Part shown: positions 10,062 to 21,845 of the stretch, piece after piece
Layout of the letters: each line of letters begins with the position of its first letter
Position numbering within the stretch: the first letter of the stretch is position 1
From: Allodiplogaster sudhausi
Taxonomy: Eukaryota; Nematoda; Chromadorea; Rhabditida; Diplogasteridae
Assembly: GCA_945643635.1 (NCBI GenBank)
Contig: CALZFC010000090.1
Coordinates: 821,501 to 885,500 of the forward strand
Direction of reading: 5' to 3'
Length of the DNA stretch: 64,000 nucleotides
Program-made: the position numbers and the translations under genes
Notes under the pieces: model-generated
What the model was told of the DNA's origin: nothing
Databases searched by the model: none
What the model saw: only the letters and a program-made list of their open reading frames with translations

Positions 10062-12705
10062 CATCCCAGATCTGCCCTGTCCTCGAGGAGTGCGCTACAC
10101 GAATGGTTGAGTTGCTCGTAGAGCGCCACGGAGATGGAAGCTGCTTCAACATTCACGAGTTAGAATGGCTTATTGTTAGACTAGATCTCCTTCTCCCCAA
10201 GGTAGAGATCTTTTTCGGCTGAAGTAAGCTGTTGGTGAAATCAAAACACGATAATTTGCTCGATTTTCAGTATTTGGATTTCATTGCCATTTCTCAAAGG
10301 TTCTTCATGGAGTACACGATGGACTCGATCTCGCGACTCGTCATGAACGAGAAGCAGAGCACGCAGTTCGCGACCTACCGGGTCGAGGCAGTTCGCAAGG
10401 CGAGTTTCTAATCAATACAAATGATGCGTGCTATTCAAGCAAAGCATGGCCCAGCTATAACTTTAGAAGAAATAAAAAAAATAAAAGGAATTCTCCGGTC
10501 GTATAATTCCTGTTTAATTTCCTCTCAGGTCTTCGACCGCGATCAGAGACGCTTCATCGTGTATGCCGCCTTTGCGATTCCAGGTGTCGGACGGCTCCTT
10601 CGAGAGCTTCATAAACGGTGCATTTTTAAGTGTTTCAATAATTTATTTGGTCATTTAAAGGCACACGAAACTAGGCTGTAATTTTTTCGTGACCTTTCCA
10701 GTCTCGTCTTTCGCTTCCACCTGGCAAAATGCTCAAGAATATCTTTTTAAAGAAAATAGTTGCTATTTCACTATCTTGCCACCCTTTGTAGTGTGCAAGA
10801 CCCGGCACTTCGTCTGGTGCAAGAGATGGAGCAGGCGGTCGCGGAGCGCGTCAAGCAGAGGGTATAGGAATAAATTGCAGACAAGTTTTAGCAAACCAAG
10901 ATATTTTCGAAACTTCCAAAGAACTCCTAAACAATATTCCCAATGTCAGAGTTCCGGCGAGTACAACGTGGACGAGCCCGAAGACTACATCGACCTCTTC
11001 CTCGAAGCTACCGCTGATTTCGACACACTCGCACACAGCACGGGTGCATGGAGTCATACTAATGAGGTGCATATTAAAGGAGGGAGGCGATCACCAAATT
11101 GCCTTGTGAGGTGTCAAATTGAAGTCCCTCTTCGCTCTCTCAGCTTTTTCATGCAGCAAGCATCTGCTTGTCTTTTTCGACTTTTGTCCTCCTGACTTCG
11201 TGCAGATTTCTTGCATTATAGAAAGTCTAAATTCGCGAAGATTTTATCTTTACTGTTTTTCAACACCTAGGCTTTTGCTTAAATTTTTGTCCATACAAAC
11301 ACAATTTGAATGCTTTGCAAGTTTGCGAAGAAGCAGACTGTCGACGAGGTGGTGATGCAGTGCGTTGTCTTCATGGTTGCCGGTTTGTAACAGTTCGATC
11401 GTACTCATGTAATTTCTATTGTGAATGTTTTACTTTTGGTTCTGGCTGGCCGTTTCATAAATGAATTTCTTTATTTCTTCCTTTTTCAGGATTCGAGACA
11501 ACGTCGGGCGCGCTCGCGTACGCCGCGTGGGTGCTTGTTGAGTATCCGGAGGTACAGCAGAAAGTCTACGACGAGATTACGAAGTACTGCAGTCATCCGG
11601 TTAGCTTGTTCGCAATGACAATGAAGAAGGAAGAATGATTGAAAACATTTGATGTTAAAATGATTGCCAATGCAATTTAAAGCAAAATAAATATAGAAGA
11701 ATGTGCCGTTCCAAGAAGAGAACGACAACTACAGTTTAAGTCCTGTACATTTGCAGAGCGCAGACTTTACCGATCTCTCTCAGCTCAAGTACACCGAAGC
11801 CATGCTCAAAGAGACTCTTCGGCATTATCCGCTCGGCGGGCTGTCCGTTTATTTCAATCATATTTTCTCATAATTTTTTGTCTCTATTATGCGTAATTTT
11901 GTTCATAAAATATCAACATTTTGCCAATAGCAACATGTTCACATTAAAAACTAATAATAATTTAAAAATAAATATGTTGTAGAGCTGCCTCTCGAATGTG
12001 TGCTAACAATACGACGTTGTCGGGCGTGCCCGTCGAGAAGGACACTCTCGTCTTCTGCGACGCGTATGCTGTCCACTTTGACAAGACTCTCTGGGGCGAG
12101 GATGCCGACGAGTTCAAGCCAGAACGGTGGGAACTTGAGCCGTTATCATTAACAGAATCATGCGCATTTTTGCAGAATTTCCTCATTGGATAGCGTTAGA
12201 ACATCCCAAATGTCTCTCGAATATTCACGTACATACATACAAACATACATACTATATTTGTAGCTGGCTCGACCCCGCGCGCCGTCCTCCTCCGACGGCG
12301 TATCTCTCCTTTGGCGGCGGCCCGCGCGTCTGCATTGGCATGCGCCTCGCATTGATGGAGGAGAAGCTCGCGCTCGTCCATCTCCTTCGTCGTTTCCGAC
12401 TCGTCAAGGATCCTAGTGTTAGTTGGAATTTTTTTATTTTAAAAATGTGCAAGATCGAAAACAATGCTTCTCACATTCTTTAAAGGTGCCTATAATTAAT
12501 TCTTGAATTCTAGCCTTTTTGTCTGACACAATGACGAGAAAGAGAGAGAGAGAGAGAGGCGCGACAACAATGCTTAGGAAAATTAAAATGTTGAATTTCG
12601 AGCTCCTTTAAGAACTTGTTGTTTCAGGTCGAACGTCTCGTTATCACCGGGTCGACATCCATTAATCCAAGGGAGGTTCAGGTTTATCTCCAACCACGGA
12701 CATAA
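8379..12705 (+). CDS. Cytochrome P450, CYP13A-like (CYP3 clan), copy 2
   Basis: Paralogue of the upstream P450 with the same 16-exon plan and matching intron positions. Exons: 8379-8473, 8670-8808, 8907-9023, 9409-9476, 9783-9840, 10070-10158, 10300-10390, 10529-10617, 10792-10861, 10950-11066, 11322-11382, 11490-11599, 11757-11842, 11983-12126, 12264-12417, 12628-12705; 521 aa. Seen: long hydrophobic N-terminal anchor (rich in F and L, residues 1-32), [11 protein letters not shown]-helix [14 protein letters not shown]-helix AGFETTS (331-337), ExxR in KETLRHYP (E387, R390), FKPER, and haem loop [12 protein letters not shown] with Cys468. Expected role: ER monooxygenase of unknown substrate. 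Two points are open. Exon 7 could instead end at an in-frame GC donor nine bases later, adding three residues. Exon 6 follows directly on a CT microsatellite that serves as its polypyrimidine tract. Introns 4, 8, 10 and 15 carry MITE-like elements. Confidence 0.92.
9497..9699. mobile_element. MITE-like foldback element in intron 4 of P450 copy 2
   Basis: A 203-bp palindromic element. Both ends read TTTAAAGGAGGGC inward, with terminal inverted repeats of about 22 bp (one mismatch, one indel). The inner arms also pair: the 5' half contains CACTCTCATTCTCGCGTGC and the 3' half the near reverse complement. TTTAAA at each edge fits a TTAA-type target duplication. It encodes nothing. Confidence 0.75.
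9935..10069 (+). repeat. CT-rich microsatellite abutting the exon 6 acceptor
   Basis: Imperfect then nearly pure (CT)n fills the end of intron 5 of P450 copy 2 and runs to within ten bases of the acceptor CCATCCCAG at 10061-10069. Length polymorphism here would alter the polypyrimidine tract directly. Confidence 0.7.
10654..10699. mobile_element. Fragment of the TTTAAAGG MITE family (intron 8, P450 copy 2)
   Basis: Starts TTTAAAGGCACACGAAAC and runs into ATTTTTTCGTGACC, matching one end of the fuller copy at 32118-32248. Only one terminus is present. Confidence 0.5.
11072..11170. mobile_element. Half copy of the MITE-like element (intron 10, P450 copy 2)
   Basis: Begins TTAAAGGAGGGAGGCGATCACC, closely matching the left end of the element at 9497-9699, and continues with degenerate similarity; no right terminus was found. 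Confidence 0.5.
12479..12612. mobile_element. MITE-like element in the last intron of P450 copy 2
   Basis: 134 bp bounded by TTTAAAGGTGCC and GAGCTCCTTTAAG, i.e. related inverted termini. It contains a short GA repeat. It belongs to the TTTAAAGG family by its ends. Confidence 0.55.
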
Positions 12706-13463
12706 TACCGTGCAATTAGACTTCAGAGCCGAGCAGTTTCGAAATGACTATTACCTTAGAATTTGACTGTAGAACCGAGCAGTGTAGAAAACTGTAATAT
12801 ATCGCCTATGCCTTCGTCGTTCCCCAGATCATGGATGATAACTCTTGATATATCAGTGGACATTTATTAGAAAAAAACTGTTAAAAACAAATATTTTTCA
12901 AATTATTAGGCAAATATAAAGAATAAAGTACAAGAGACGTATGTATGTATACCATTGGATACAACATGAAAATTGGTCATGTGGGTTGCAGTCAAAAATA
13001 CCAATGCCAACGAGATAACCAGTAGGAAAGTAAAGACGGGATTGGGGAGTGAGAGTGAATACTTGATAATACACTGCTTTTCATGGAATAAATAAATGCG
13101 AGCTGACCAAACAGTGTTGCTTCTCTGTCCACGTAAAAGAATAAAAACACGAAAAGGATTCACAAACTCGATGATTTATTTTAAAAAAAAAACATTCGCA
13201 ATAAGTCTTGTTGGAAATGTGAGGTTTGCGTCGTGGTGTATATTGAAAACGAGATCTCGCGACAAAGAAGCATCTTGTAAGAAGATAAAAAAATTAAAGA
13301 GTAGCAAAAGAGAAGGAAGGGCTCTTATTATTCTCATTATTATTGCAAGTTTCGGAATGAAAGAAGACTTATTCTGGTGGAAATGCCACCAGCATTACTG
13401 TTGTGAATAATCTCTTTTTTGCCGATATTCCGTTGGAAGTCAAGGAAGAGTCGAAGGAGTACT
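12706..13463. other. Convergent 3' region between P450 copy 2 and CP1
   Basis: Contains candidate poly(A) signals for both genes: AATAAA on plus at 12922-12927 for the P450, and TTTATT (AATAAA on minus) at 13175-13180, about 285 bp past the CP1 stop. No coding sequence was recognised. Confidence 0.5.
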
Positions 13464-16400
13464 CTAAACACGACACTGCGCGTTGCATGAACGCGTGCAA
13501 AGCTTGGAAACGGCGCGGCGGTCGCAGAGATTGAGCGCATGCCAGAGACGGCAGTAGCTGCCGTAGTCTTCGCAGCGGACGGTCGCCAACGTCGACGTCG
13601 TCGAGGACTCTTCGGCAGGCGAGCCACTCGACGACGGAAACGCCGGCATCACCGGCAGCAGAGGGACGACGATTGGCGGGAGGACGGATGGGAGAGGTGC
13701 GGGCGGAGGAGGAGGAGGACGAGTGAGATAGATGGGGAGCGGAGGAGCGGGAGGAGGAGGAGGCGGGGGAGGAGAGGGAGAGGGGGATGGAGTCGAGGGG
13801 GGCGGAGTCGCCTCGGTCGGGGGCGGAGAGTGCGCAGGCGACGTTGTTGTTGTCTCGACTCTAGGCGTAGTGAACCGAAGACGCTGTCGCATTATAGGAC
13901 GAGGAGTGGTTGATGTCGTCATAAAGGCTGGAATATTTTTGAAAGAGTAGGAAAAGTGTGCTTCTTAATGGGCTTTTTTATTATTATAATTTTGCAAATA
14001 TATATTTTTTATAAATATAAAAATAAAATTTTTTTCAAAATTCTCTAGATATTCGCACGCTTTTCAGTAGTCGTCGTTGACGAGACGGACGCGGAACGAA
14101 TGGCCGGTTGAGCAAAGTGAGCAAAGACCTAGGATGAGCAGATTATTCGAGAAGTCTCTATTTGTTTATTTCCTTATTTGTTTATTTTTATTTCTAAATA
14201 ACGCAGTTCGAACCTCTTCAGCGACCACTCGCACGGCTGCCCACGTCTCCTTTCCCGTCGGGATGATCTCCCTCTCGGGCACGAGGAAGCCGTTGCCGAA
14301 GAGCGTGTTGCGTGGCCGCAGCTCGACCAAATAGGCGAAGGGCACCTACGAAGTTGGCAAACCGTTTTCAAAACTGCATTCCGAAAATATCCGTTATTGG
14401 TAATAGATATACACCTAGTACGAATTATCATACGGATATATCCTACTTTGAGTGTCTCATGAGGAGCACTCTTTGGATTCGCCAATCCATTTACACATTT
14501 ACATACCTTGAGTGCGCCTTTTGCCCAATCGTGAGATGCGCCAGATGCTTCATCTGAAGAATAAAAATAGTAGTAATTATTTACGACTAACATAAATGAG
14601 TAAAATAAATCAGATCTAATCCGTCGCTTAGCGTTCTTGATGTGCACATTCCATTCATGAAGTAACTGACACATGAGATCGGCTCCAGTGCCGACTTGGT
14701 ACTTTGTTCCGTACACTGATTCAAGTGCTTTCGTCGCCTTGAGAGCAAGTGGTCGCTGAAATAGGTAGACACACTTTTTAAACGCTTTTTCTGACAATAA
14801 ACTTGCACTCAGAGATCTGATCTGCACTCTATAGAGCCGAGAAAATCGCGAGCAAAGACAAGACAGAACTTCTTTTGTCTGCGTCTGTGTCAACGACCTT
14901 TGTTTCTAACGCGCAAAGACCGCTCACTCCTTTCAATTGAAAAAAAGACGGCTTGAGCTCTTGGACTTCTTTTCGCGTTATGAGACAGAGCAAAGAGAGG
15001 GGATTAACCAGCGCCGACGAATAATCCGACGGATACGACCGTCTTCGATGTCCATATGGAATGAGCCACATCTGCGAGTAGGAGTGGAGCGAGATGAAGG
15101 CCTTTGGCGGGTACGCCTCGAGGAAGTCGCGCACCGCCACAGACTCTGGCTCAGAGAACGCGGAAGGGCCGTGGTAGGTGTCATGGCAAGAGTCGGATGA
15201 TGAGCCGGACGCTGTAGAAAATTTTCTTTCAACAATTAGACACGAATATCTCACGACCAATCACTTGTAAACTTCCAATAATGTTTGAGAATTTAAAAAA
15301 AAATTCTCATTATTATTATATAAAAAAAACTTTGATGATGACAGTTTTTTGTTGGCTCGATGTCCTTGGTAGCATTTATACTTCGACAACAAAACAAATC
15401 CCCCCAACTGACCAGCCCAGAACCAGTCAAAGTTGCGATTGAGATCGACTCCCCGGCAGCACACGGTGTACCACTCCTTCTGCGTACATTCGGCAGCTCG
15501 TCTGTTCTTTCGCCACATTCGGTCCTGACGGGAAATTGTTTGGTTAATTAAAAAAAAACGTTTTTATCATTTTCTTAAAGAAAGTTGCTCCCCACCGATA
15601 AGCGCATAAACAGTTTCAATAAATATCCGGTGATCAAAATATGATCGGCACCTGCGTTCTCGAGTACTCGTAGCCATCCGGGTTCATAATAGGAAGAATG
15701 TAGAATGGTGAATGATCGAGGAGCGCCTAAATTAGCGCATTTTGATTGCTTCTTTTGATGAATACTGTGATTACTTATTACTTTTTATGATAGGTTATTT
15801 ATGATTTCCTTTCATCTAACTACTCTAACTTGTATTGATTACTTGTGCCGTTTTGAAATGCGGAAAAGTAAAAGATATAAATGGAATGCATTGCCTGGAG
15901 TGACGGGTCGTCATCGTATCCCTGGATGAGCTCTCGAATGATGTAGAGAGCGGTGGCGGGTGCGATCCATTCTCTCGCATGAATGCCCGCGTCAATCCAG
16001 ATGGACGCACCCTCGCCGCTCTCTGGCGGTGGCTCACGGCTACCGCCAATCTCAAGATTGACTTATCCAGTTTCAGAGTATTGGAAAAGTCAAATGTTAG
16101 AAGTATTCAAAGTAGATCATTTTCAGTATTTGGAAAGTAACATAGAATAGTTTAGACGAAACAAAATATATAAATTGTAATCGAATAATCGAGCGCTAGC
16201 AAACCTTGACTACAAGAAGAGTGCGATTCTCGTAGGTTTGTCCAATGTCGAAGAGCGTCACGAGCTTCGGTCGCTCTCGCCTGAGTCGCTTGAGCTCGGC
16301 GTAGATGTCGTCAAGCGAGTTGTAACGTTCGTACGAGAAGCCCCGCGGCGGATGCGCTGCGACCGGCGATAGCAGAAATGGATACGGAACGGCGCGCTCG

Positions 16401-17311
16401 CTCTCGATCGCACTAAAAATGTATCTCTATAGAATGCCTATTTGTGTATAGATTAACATGCATCTGTGTATGAAATGACTGTTTATATGCGTCATATTAC
16501 ACAATTTTATTTATTTTTATTTTTCCGTAGTTAATTTTACGAAAGTATAAATAATTCTCTCTCTCCAATGCCATTATCATTTTGTGGCCGCATTATCTTA
16601 GTCCATAACAGAAAACGAACCGCTGAAGATCGTTGATAGCAACAATGTAATGGATGCCGCGAGCTGTGAGATCGCGTGCTAGCGCTGAGGCCTCTGAAGA
16701 GAACTGTTTAAAATAAATACATATATTTAAATAATTTAATAAGGTCAATGTTGTAGTTTTAGTGTGGGAACTAACAATTAGTCCTTCAGGCGCAATGCCA
16801 ATAAGCCAAAAAATGCAAATGATCTAACTTTGAAATGCTTAAAAAAAATTTAGAAATTGAAAGATAGCGATGAAGTAGTGAAGGTTATTACGAACCTGCG
16901 GGCGCGACGGCCAGATCCACCACAGCTCCTACATGTGTCGGAGGCTGCCAAAAGTCGAGTGCATACGGCGACTTAAATAGAATATTATAAGAATATTTGT
17001 TTCCTTTATTCCTGTATACAAATATGTTTCTCACAATCAGAATGAATGTACCTGGGCTTCATAGAGCGAGCGGAGGTAAGTAAGAGAAGCGTCGCTGTCG
17101 GGATGAATGCGAATGAGTTTGAAGCTTAAAATATTCCAAGAGTGAAAAAATGCCAAAATTTCTTTCAAGCTAAAAAAAACCCCACAAAAAGTGAACAAAA
17201 CATAACAGCAACCAACTTTCGATAGCTGTGCTTGTCAGCACTGATATCTGTCACGGCAGCGAGCATCCATACTGCGATGAATAACCGCCCGAAGGCTACG
17301 GTATCTGCCAT
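13464..17311 (-). CDS. Secreted M14A zinc carboxypeptidase with C-terminal ShKT domain (CP1)
   Basis: Removes C-terminal residues from peptides; made as a secreted zymogen. Fourteen exons (minus): 17217-17311, 17052-17124, 16896-16971, 16621-16693, 16205-16412, 15895-16050, 15652-15726, 15413-15524, 15009-15211, 14671-14755, 14507-14553, 14214-14345, 14059-14128, 13464-13927; 622 aa. Seen: signal peptide (core LFIAVWMLAAV), propeptide with LDFWQPP, then the peptidase at about 120-445. Zinc ligands are H199, E202 (HAREW) and H332 (SLHSYSQMW). Substrate residues are N281/R282 (GVDLNRNFD) and Tyr386; the catalytic Glu is E409 (VELRP). A Pro-rich linker of about 120 residues precedes a six-Cys ShKT module (about 586-620). 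The position matching S1' residue 255 of bovine CPA is His393, unusual in the family. Intron 6 has a GC donor (15894-15893). Convergent with P450 copy 2. Confidence 0.92.
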
Positions 17312-17912
17312 GAGAGGCAAGACGAGCCACTCGCCTTCACCACCGATTGAGGCGTCGAGGAGAAAGTGTGACTTTGGAATATCTCAGTTATCCTTGATAT
17401 GACCTTGAGGACACTCTCGGATGTGCGGAGCTTCTTCAGGCTGCAGCTAAGGACATCCACTCATGGAGTGCTTTGGCTGTCCTCTCTTCGCAGTCTCCCC
17501 CCTCTCCCTCCGCCTCTCCCTCCAGCATCCCTCCTCCTCCCGTCTCATTTGTGGTCCAGACCAAGCCCCTTTTTCTGCACCTTCTTCTGTACTTGGCGCT
17601 ACCTCCGTGTCACTTTCGAAGAGACATAATCCTCCCATCGCTTTTCCTATTCAGAGCATCTTTCCCTTTTTGCTTGTTCTCCACCTTTCGCAGAGAGCGT
17701 ATCAGTCTTCGCTCTTTCTCTAACCCTCTAACTCTATCTATTTATCCCTTGCTCCTTTCAAATCCTCTCTCTGTCTCTGTCTCTCTCGATCTATTGTTTT
17801 CTTTTCTACCTATTGTCTCTCTCTCCTTATCTCTTTCGGGTTAGGACCAATCCTCTTGCCCGTTGGTGGGGAGGGGAGGCCAACTTCACTTAAGAGATCG
17901 GACGGAGTAGCT

Positions 17913-17945
<33 letters not shown>

Positions 17946-19392
17946 TTCTTTCCCTCACGCCCTCGGGCGGGTAAGACAACCGGCGACAGATTTTACAAAC
18001 AATCATATATATTTTCCCTTTCTCCCTTTCTCTGACTCTGCTTGTACTTCTCTTTTTCAGCTTTTGTTCTCTGTATACTCTCTCGATCGTCCATTCTTTC
18101 CGTTGTGTGATATATTTGCCCAGCGAGAGACACAACAGTACTGGTTAGAGAGAGAGAGAGAAAGAGAGAAAGAGAAAGAGAGAGAAAGAGAGAGAGAGAT
18201 AGAAAGAGAGAAAGAGAAAAAGAGTGAGCGAGACAAGCAGACAGATATACGCGAACAAAAAAGGGAGGAACACGTCGCAGCTTACAGGAGATTTCTTTCT
18301 GTCTTCGCAGAGATTAAGTCATAGAGAGAAGAGAATGAAAAAAAACTCCGCGAAATGAGAGAGCGAGAGAGAAAGAGAGATTAGAGAGATAAAGAAGAAT
18401 ATCTACACAACAATAGCGATTATTTGACGATATGAGGTGACAAAAACTGAAGTGCCCAAAACAAGAATGTACACTTTTCAAAAGCAAACTAACGTGTCTA
18501 TCGAATAAATGGAGGACACAAGGTGATCCAAGGGGACTATCTTTTTATGCTGACCACAAAAAAAAAATTTGACTAGAATAGTATTCCTTTCATTCTTATA
18601 TAGCGAAGAACACACTATTTTATCATACATACTTCTCTGTTCTTTTATAAAATACATTTCGACTATATATCATAAATCGGCAAATTAACATACATAAACG
18701 CCTATTCGCATATAGTATATATTTACACATAAGGTGAATTTTAAACGAAGCGAGTTGCTAGCTAACACGTGAGAATGCGATACGCGAGGTGAAGAAAGAA
18801 AACAATATTTAAAATTTCGCGCAATGGGATGAGAAGGACTCATATATGTATGTACATATGTAGTACATGGCACTTTAAATTAGTTATAATGTAATTTATT
18901 TTTAAATATGTGTACATACTATATAGGGCATTGGAGTAATTTTTTAAGGGCAATCAAATAATGCAGACAATATAATTTTCTTACGTGAGAAATTTCCATC
19001 CACACGACATAAAACTGTATCGAATTAAACGATTATAAAGGGTTAATTTTCCGTATTTCTACCTGAAAATATTATTCAAGCTTTCGTTTTACCTTCGAAT
19101 TAGACTAACAGGATGATATTTCTCCATTACTATCCTATATTTGCATGTACCTAATCAAGATGCACTTTGAGGGAGAATGCCAGTTGGCACGTCGCAAAAA
19201 GGTTTAAAAGGCAGCTTCTTCGCCATTCCTGACACATTTCCTGGTTTACTTCTCTACTTGTTCCCGGCGGCACTTCCCTCTCGCCTTTCCCCACACACTC
19301 TCCCACTCTCTCTTTTCTCGTCTCTTCCCTCTCACTCTCTCTTTATCTCTCTCCTCTCACTCTCTCCTCTCACTCTCTCCTCCTTCACCGAA
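17312..19392. promoter_or_regulatory. Divergent upstream region between CP1 and the Lys/Glu-rich protein gene
   Basis: 2.1 kb without a gene. 17480-17840 is pyrimidine-rich on plus; 17905-17955 is CT repeat; 18148-18235 and 18350-18395 are GA repeats; the rest is AT-rich. Long open frames here come from the microsatellites. The motif TTTAAAA at 19203-19209, 184 bp before the next ATG, is a weak TATA candidate. Confidence 0.45.
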
Positions 19393-20494
19393 ATGTCTTC
19401 CATCATCGAAATCGCCTTCGAGATGCTTCTGCCGTCGCTGACCCTCATCCTTCTGCTCGCTCAATGCGCCAAGAAGTTGGACTGATTATTTTTATACATA
19501 AAAGATTTGATTGTTTAATAATTTAATTTCAAAATTAATTTCTTGTAAATCAATTTAGGAAGCCGCCCGCGAAGAATCCCCCTGCCAAGCCAATGGCGAC
19601 GCCAGCGAAGACGGGCGGGTCGCAAGCGAAGGCGCGATTTGCCTGCTATTTGAAATCTTTTAGCTAATTAGGACTTATGTTATTAGCAAATTAAAGTCCA
19701 AAGTGCATCTAAATACTCTAATTTGAGGAATTGTCAAAAATTTATTATTTGAAATACTTTTATTTCAGCCTGTCGCGGGCGCGGCTGGCGGTGGCGAGAA
19801 GAAAGAAGAAAAGAAAGAAGAGAAGAAGGAGGAAGCAAAGGAAGCGGAGAAGAAAGAAGGAAGTGAGGAGAAGAAGGAAGAAAAAGAAGAGAAGAAAGAG
19901 GAGAAAAAGGAAGAAGGCAAGGAAGCTGAGAAGAAGGATGAGGAGAAGAAAGAAGAAAAGGAGGAGAAGAAAGAAGAGAAGAAAGAGGAGAAGGAGGACA
20001 AGAAAGAGGAGAAGAAGGACGAGAAGAAGGAGGACGACAAGAAGGAAGAGAAAGATGAGAAGAAGGAAGGCGCAAAGGATGATGAGGTACAGTAATACTA
20101 ATAAAATGCCATTTCGCACGTTGGAAAAAGCCCTATCTCCCAAAATCGATAAACTATAGAGAGTAGATCTAATAATAATGTGTTCCCCTTTTAGAAGAAG
20201 GGCAGTAAGAAGTCGAAGAAGGCCAAGGACGCGGGTAGCAAGAAGTCGAAGGAGGACAAGGAGAACAGCAAGGAGGACGAAAAGAAGTCGAAGAAGTCCA
20301 AGAAGGAAGCCGCCGGCTCGAAGAAGGCGAGAGCTTTGATTACAATATTGAAATATGTATCAGTACAATCATCATGCTATCGCGACATTATATTTTAGTT
20401 TTAAATTTTGTCATTCCAGGATGCAAAGGACAAGGACGGAGACAAGGATGGAGAGAAGGAAGAAGAGAAGGAGGAGGAAGAAAAGAAGGAGTAG
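19393..20494 (+). CDS. Lys/Glu-rich low-complexity protein with hydrophobic N-terminus
   Basis: Five exons, 19393-19475, 19559-19631, 19769-20086, 20195-20326, 20420-20494, give 226 aa. The first exon encodes a hydrophobic segment (MLLPSLTLILLLAQC, about 11-25) that could be a signal anchor. It is followed by a basic Pro/Ala region, then about 100 residues of repeated KKEEK units, a KKSKK-rich stretch, and an acidic/basic tail ending EEEEKKE. I do not recognise a family; composition suggests a disordered or coiled, highly charged protein. This frame was chosen over the overlapping Arg- and Ser-rich frames because it runs through all exons with correct phases. Two of four introns (2 and 4) have GC donors (AAG|GCG); for intron 4 an in-frame GT donor also exists about 33 nt further on, adding 11 residues. 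Poly(A) signal AATAAA at 20572. Confidence 0.72.
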
Positions 20495-20571
20495 AGGTTC
20501 GCTGCCCACTCTCATCCAAGCCCTCCCCTCTCACCCCAAGGAATTCACTTTCCCTCCCCCACTTGCAATTG

Positions 20572-20577
20572 AATAAA
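20572..20577 (+). terminator. Poly(A) signal of the Lys/Glu-rich protein gene
   Basis: AATAAA 77 bp after the stop codon at 20494, in a C-rich 3' UTR. Confidence 0.6.
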
Positions 20578-21639
20578 GCCCCGTTCCCAATCTTTGGCCT
20601 GGAGAAACATAACATTTTGTCACGTCAGGAAACATGATGTATGAAGAAACAGATGGGTAAATTAATGTTTTGAGAATTTGTAACAGAGGGCTCTTGTTCT
20701 CGAAATGTTTGTAAATCCTCGATTTCGAACTAATTAAATATTTTAATAGCTATGCACATTGAGATATTTATGAAAAAATATATCTACTCCGTAAGAGAAG
20801 AAGGGTCATTTCTTCTTGCGCTTTGCTCTTTATATTGCATAAATGACTAATGTTTTATTTCATGAGAATTACTTTATAGATTCAAGATATTCAAAAATCA
20901 TAACTTTGTACAAAAAAATGCTTTGTACATACAATTCATGAATATAGTAAGATACTGGCAAGGAAACAATGGACCAGTGTTGGAGGCACTGCAAACAAAA
21001 CACATTTACCAGTACAGTTTAGTACGAGCAGCAGAAATGTTGGTGATGAAAAAAGATAAAGAGAACGGTCAAGAAAACATAAAGGATATGTGCGGAGATA
21101 CCCCGAGACAGGACGGATGTAAAGTGATACAGATATATTGATCCGACAATAAGCAACAAGTATATTTACAGACATATTTCTGAAGGCATCTGAATTACTC
21201 TCATCTTGGCCTGTTGAATGGCAGCTAGAATACAAAGAATGTTTTTGGTATACGTCTAGAACGGCTAAAACACGGTTACGATATTCCAAAGCAAGGAATA
21301 CAGTCAGGATGTGAGACTAGCAAATGTCGCAAGATCTCGCGCAGTTCTCCTTCATAAAGAGGGGCACCTTAAAGAGGTATTCATAAATACTAAATACAAT
21401 CTCAAAGAAAGGATATTAAAAAAAAGTTGTGAAATTAGTAGGAAAAATAAATTTAAATAAAACAAAGGAAGCAAACATTTTGGCATAGTCTAAACCTTAA
21501 CTGCTTTTTTCATTCGCTTATAAATTTAAACTTACTTGTGTGCAAAGTTGCGGCCGTTCACGAAGCCAGCGAGCGCATGACTGCTTCTGATCGACGCAGT
21601 TCTGTGCCGTGCCGTCCGCTTGGCGAGCTGAATTTAGTA

Positions 21640-21741
21640 TCTTGATTGAACCAATTAGTTCTTCGATTGAACTAATTAGTTTTTAGAGTGAACTAATTGA
21701 TGGTCGAACTAATTAGTACTTATTGTTGGATTTGAACTAAT
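21640..21741. repeat. Cluster of degenerate GAACTAATTAGT repeats
   Basis: About five near-copies of a 20-24-bp unit built on the palindromic core ACTAATTAGT, spaced irregularly. The core contains TAATTA, the generic homeodomain site. It lies 105 bp beyond the stop codon of CP2. Confidence 0.55.
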
Positions 21742-21845
21742 GTTTTTTCTCGTGTTTTTCTTCTCATTGTATAACAAAATTTTTTTAATAATAAGAGTAA
21801 AAATTAAGCGTTAAAGGATAATCTTTAGAGAAAGAACGGAAATAT

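Larger units (their letters stand above)
20495..21845. other. Spacer between the Lys/Glu-rich gene and CP2
   Basis: Contains the poly(A) signal of the Lys/Glu-rich gene (AATAAA, 20572-20577) and AT-rich sequence. 21640-21741 holds five degenerate repeats around GAACTAATTAGT. No gene was recognised. Confidence 0.5.

Noticed and set aside
10689..11195. 168-codon plus frame across P450 copy 2
   Set aside because: It reads through introns and contains the exon 10 frame only in part; the spliced model explains the conserved pieces.
13539..13913. Arg-rich plus frame
   Set aside because: Antisense of the Pro-rich linker exon of CP1, which is clearly coding on minus with an ShKT domain at its end.
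19731..20159. Arg/Lys-rich 142-codon plus frame and Leu/Ser-rich minus frames over the Lys/Glu-rich gene
   Set aside because: They are shadow frames of the GAAGAA-type exon; only the Lys/Glu frame joins the neighbouring exons in phase and ends at a normal stop.
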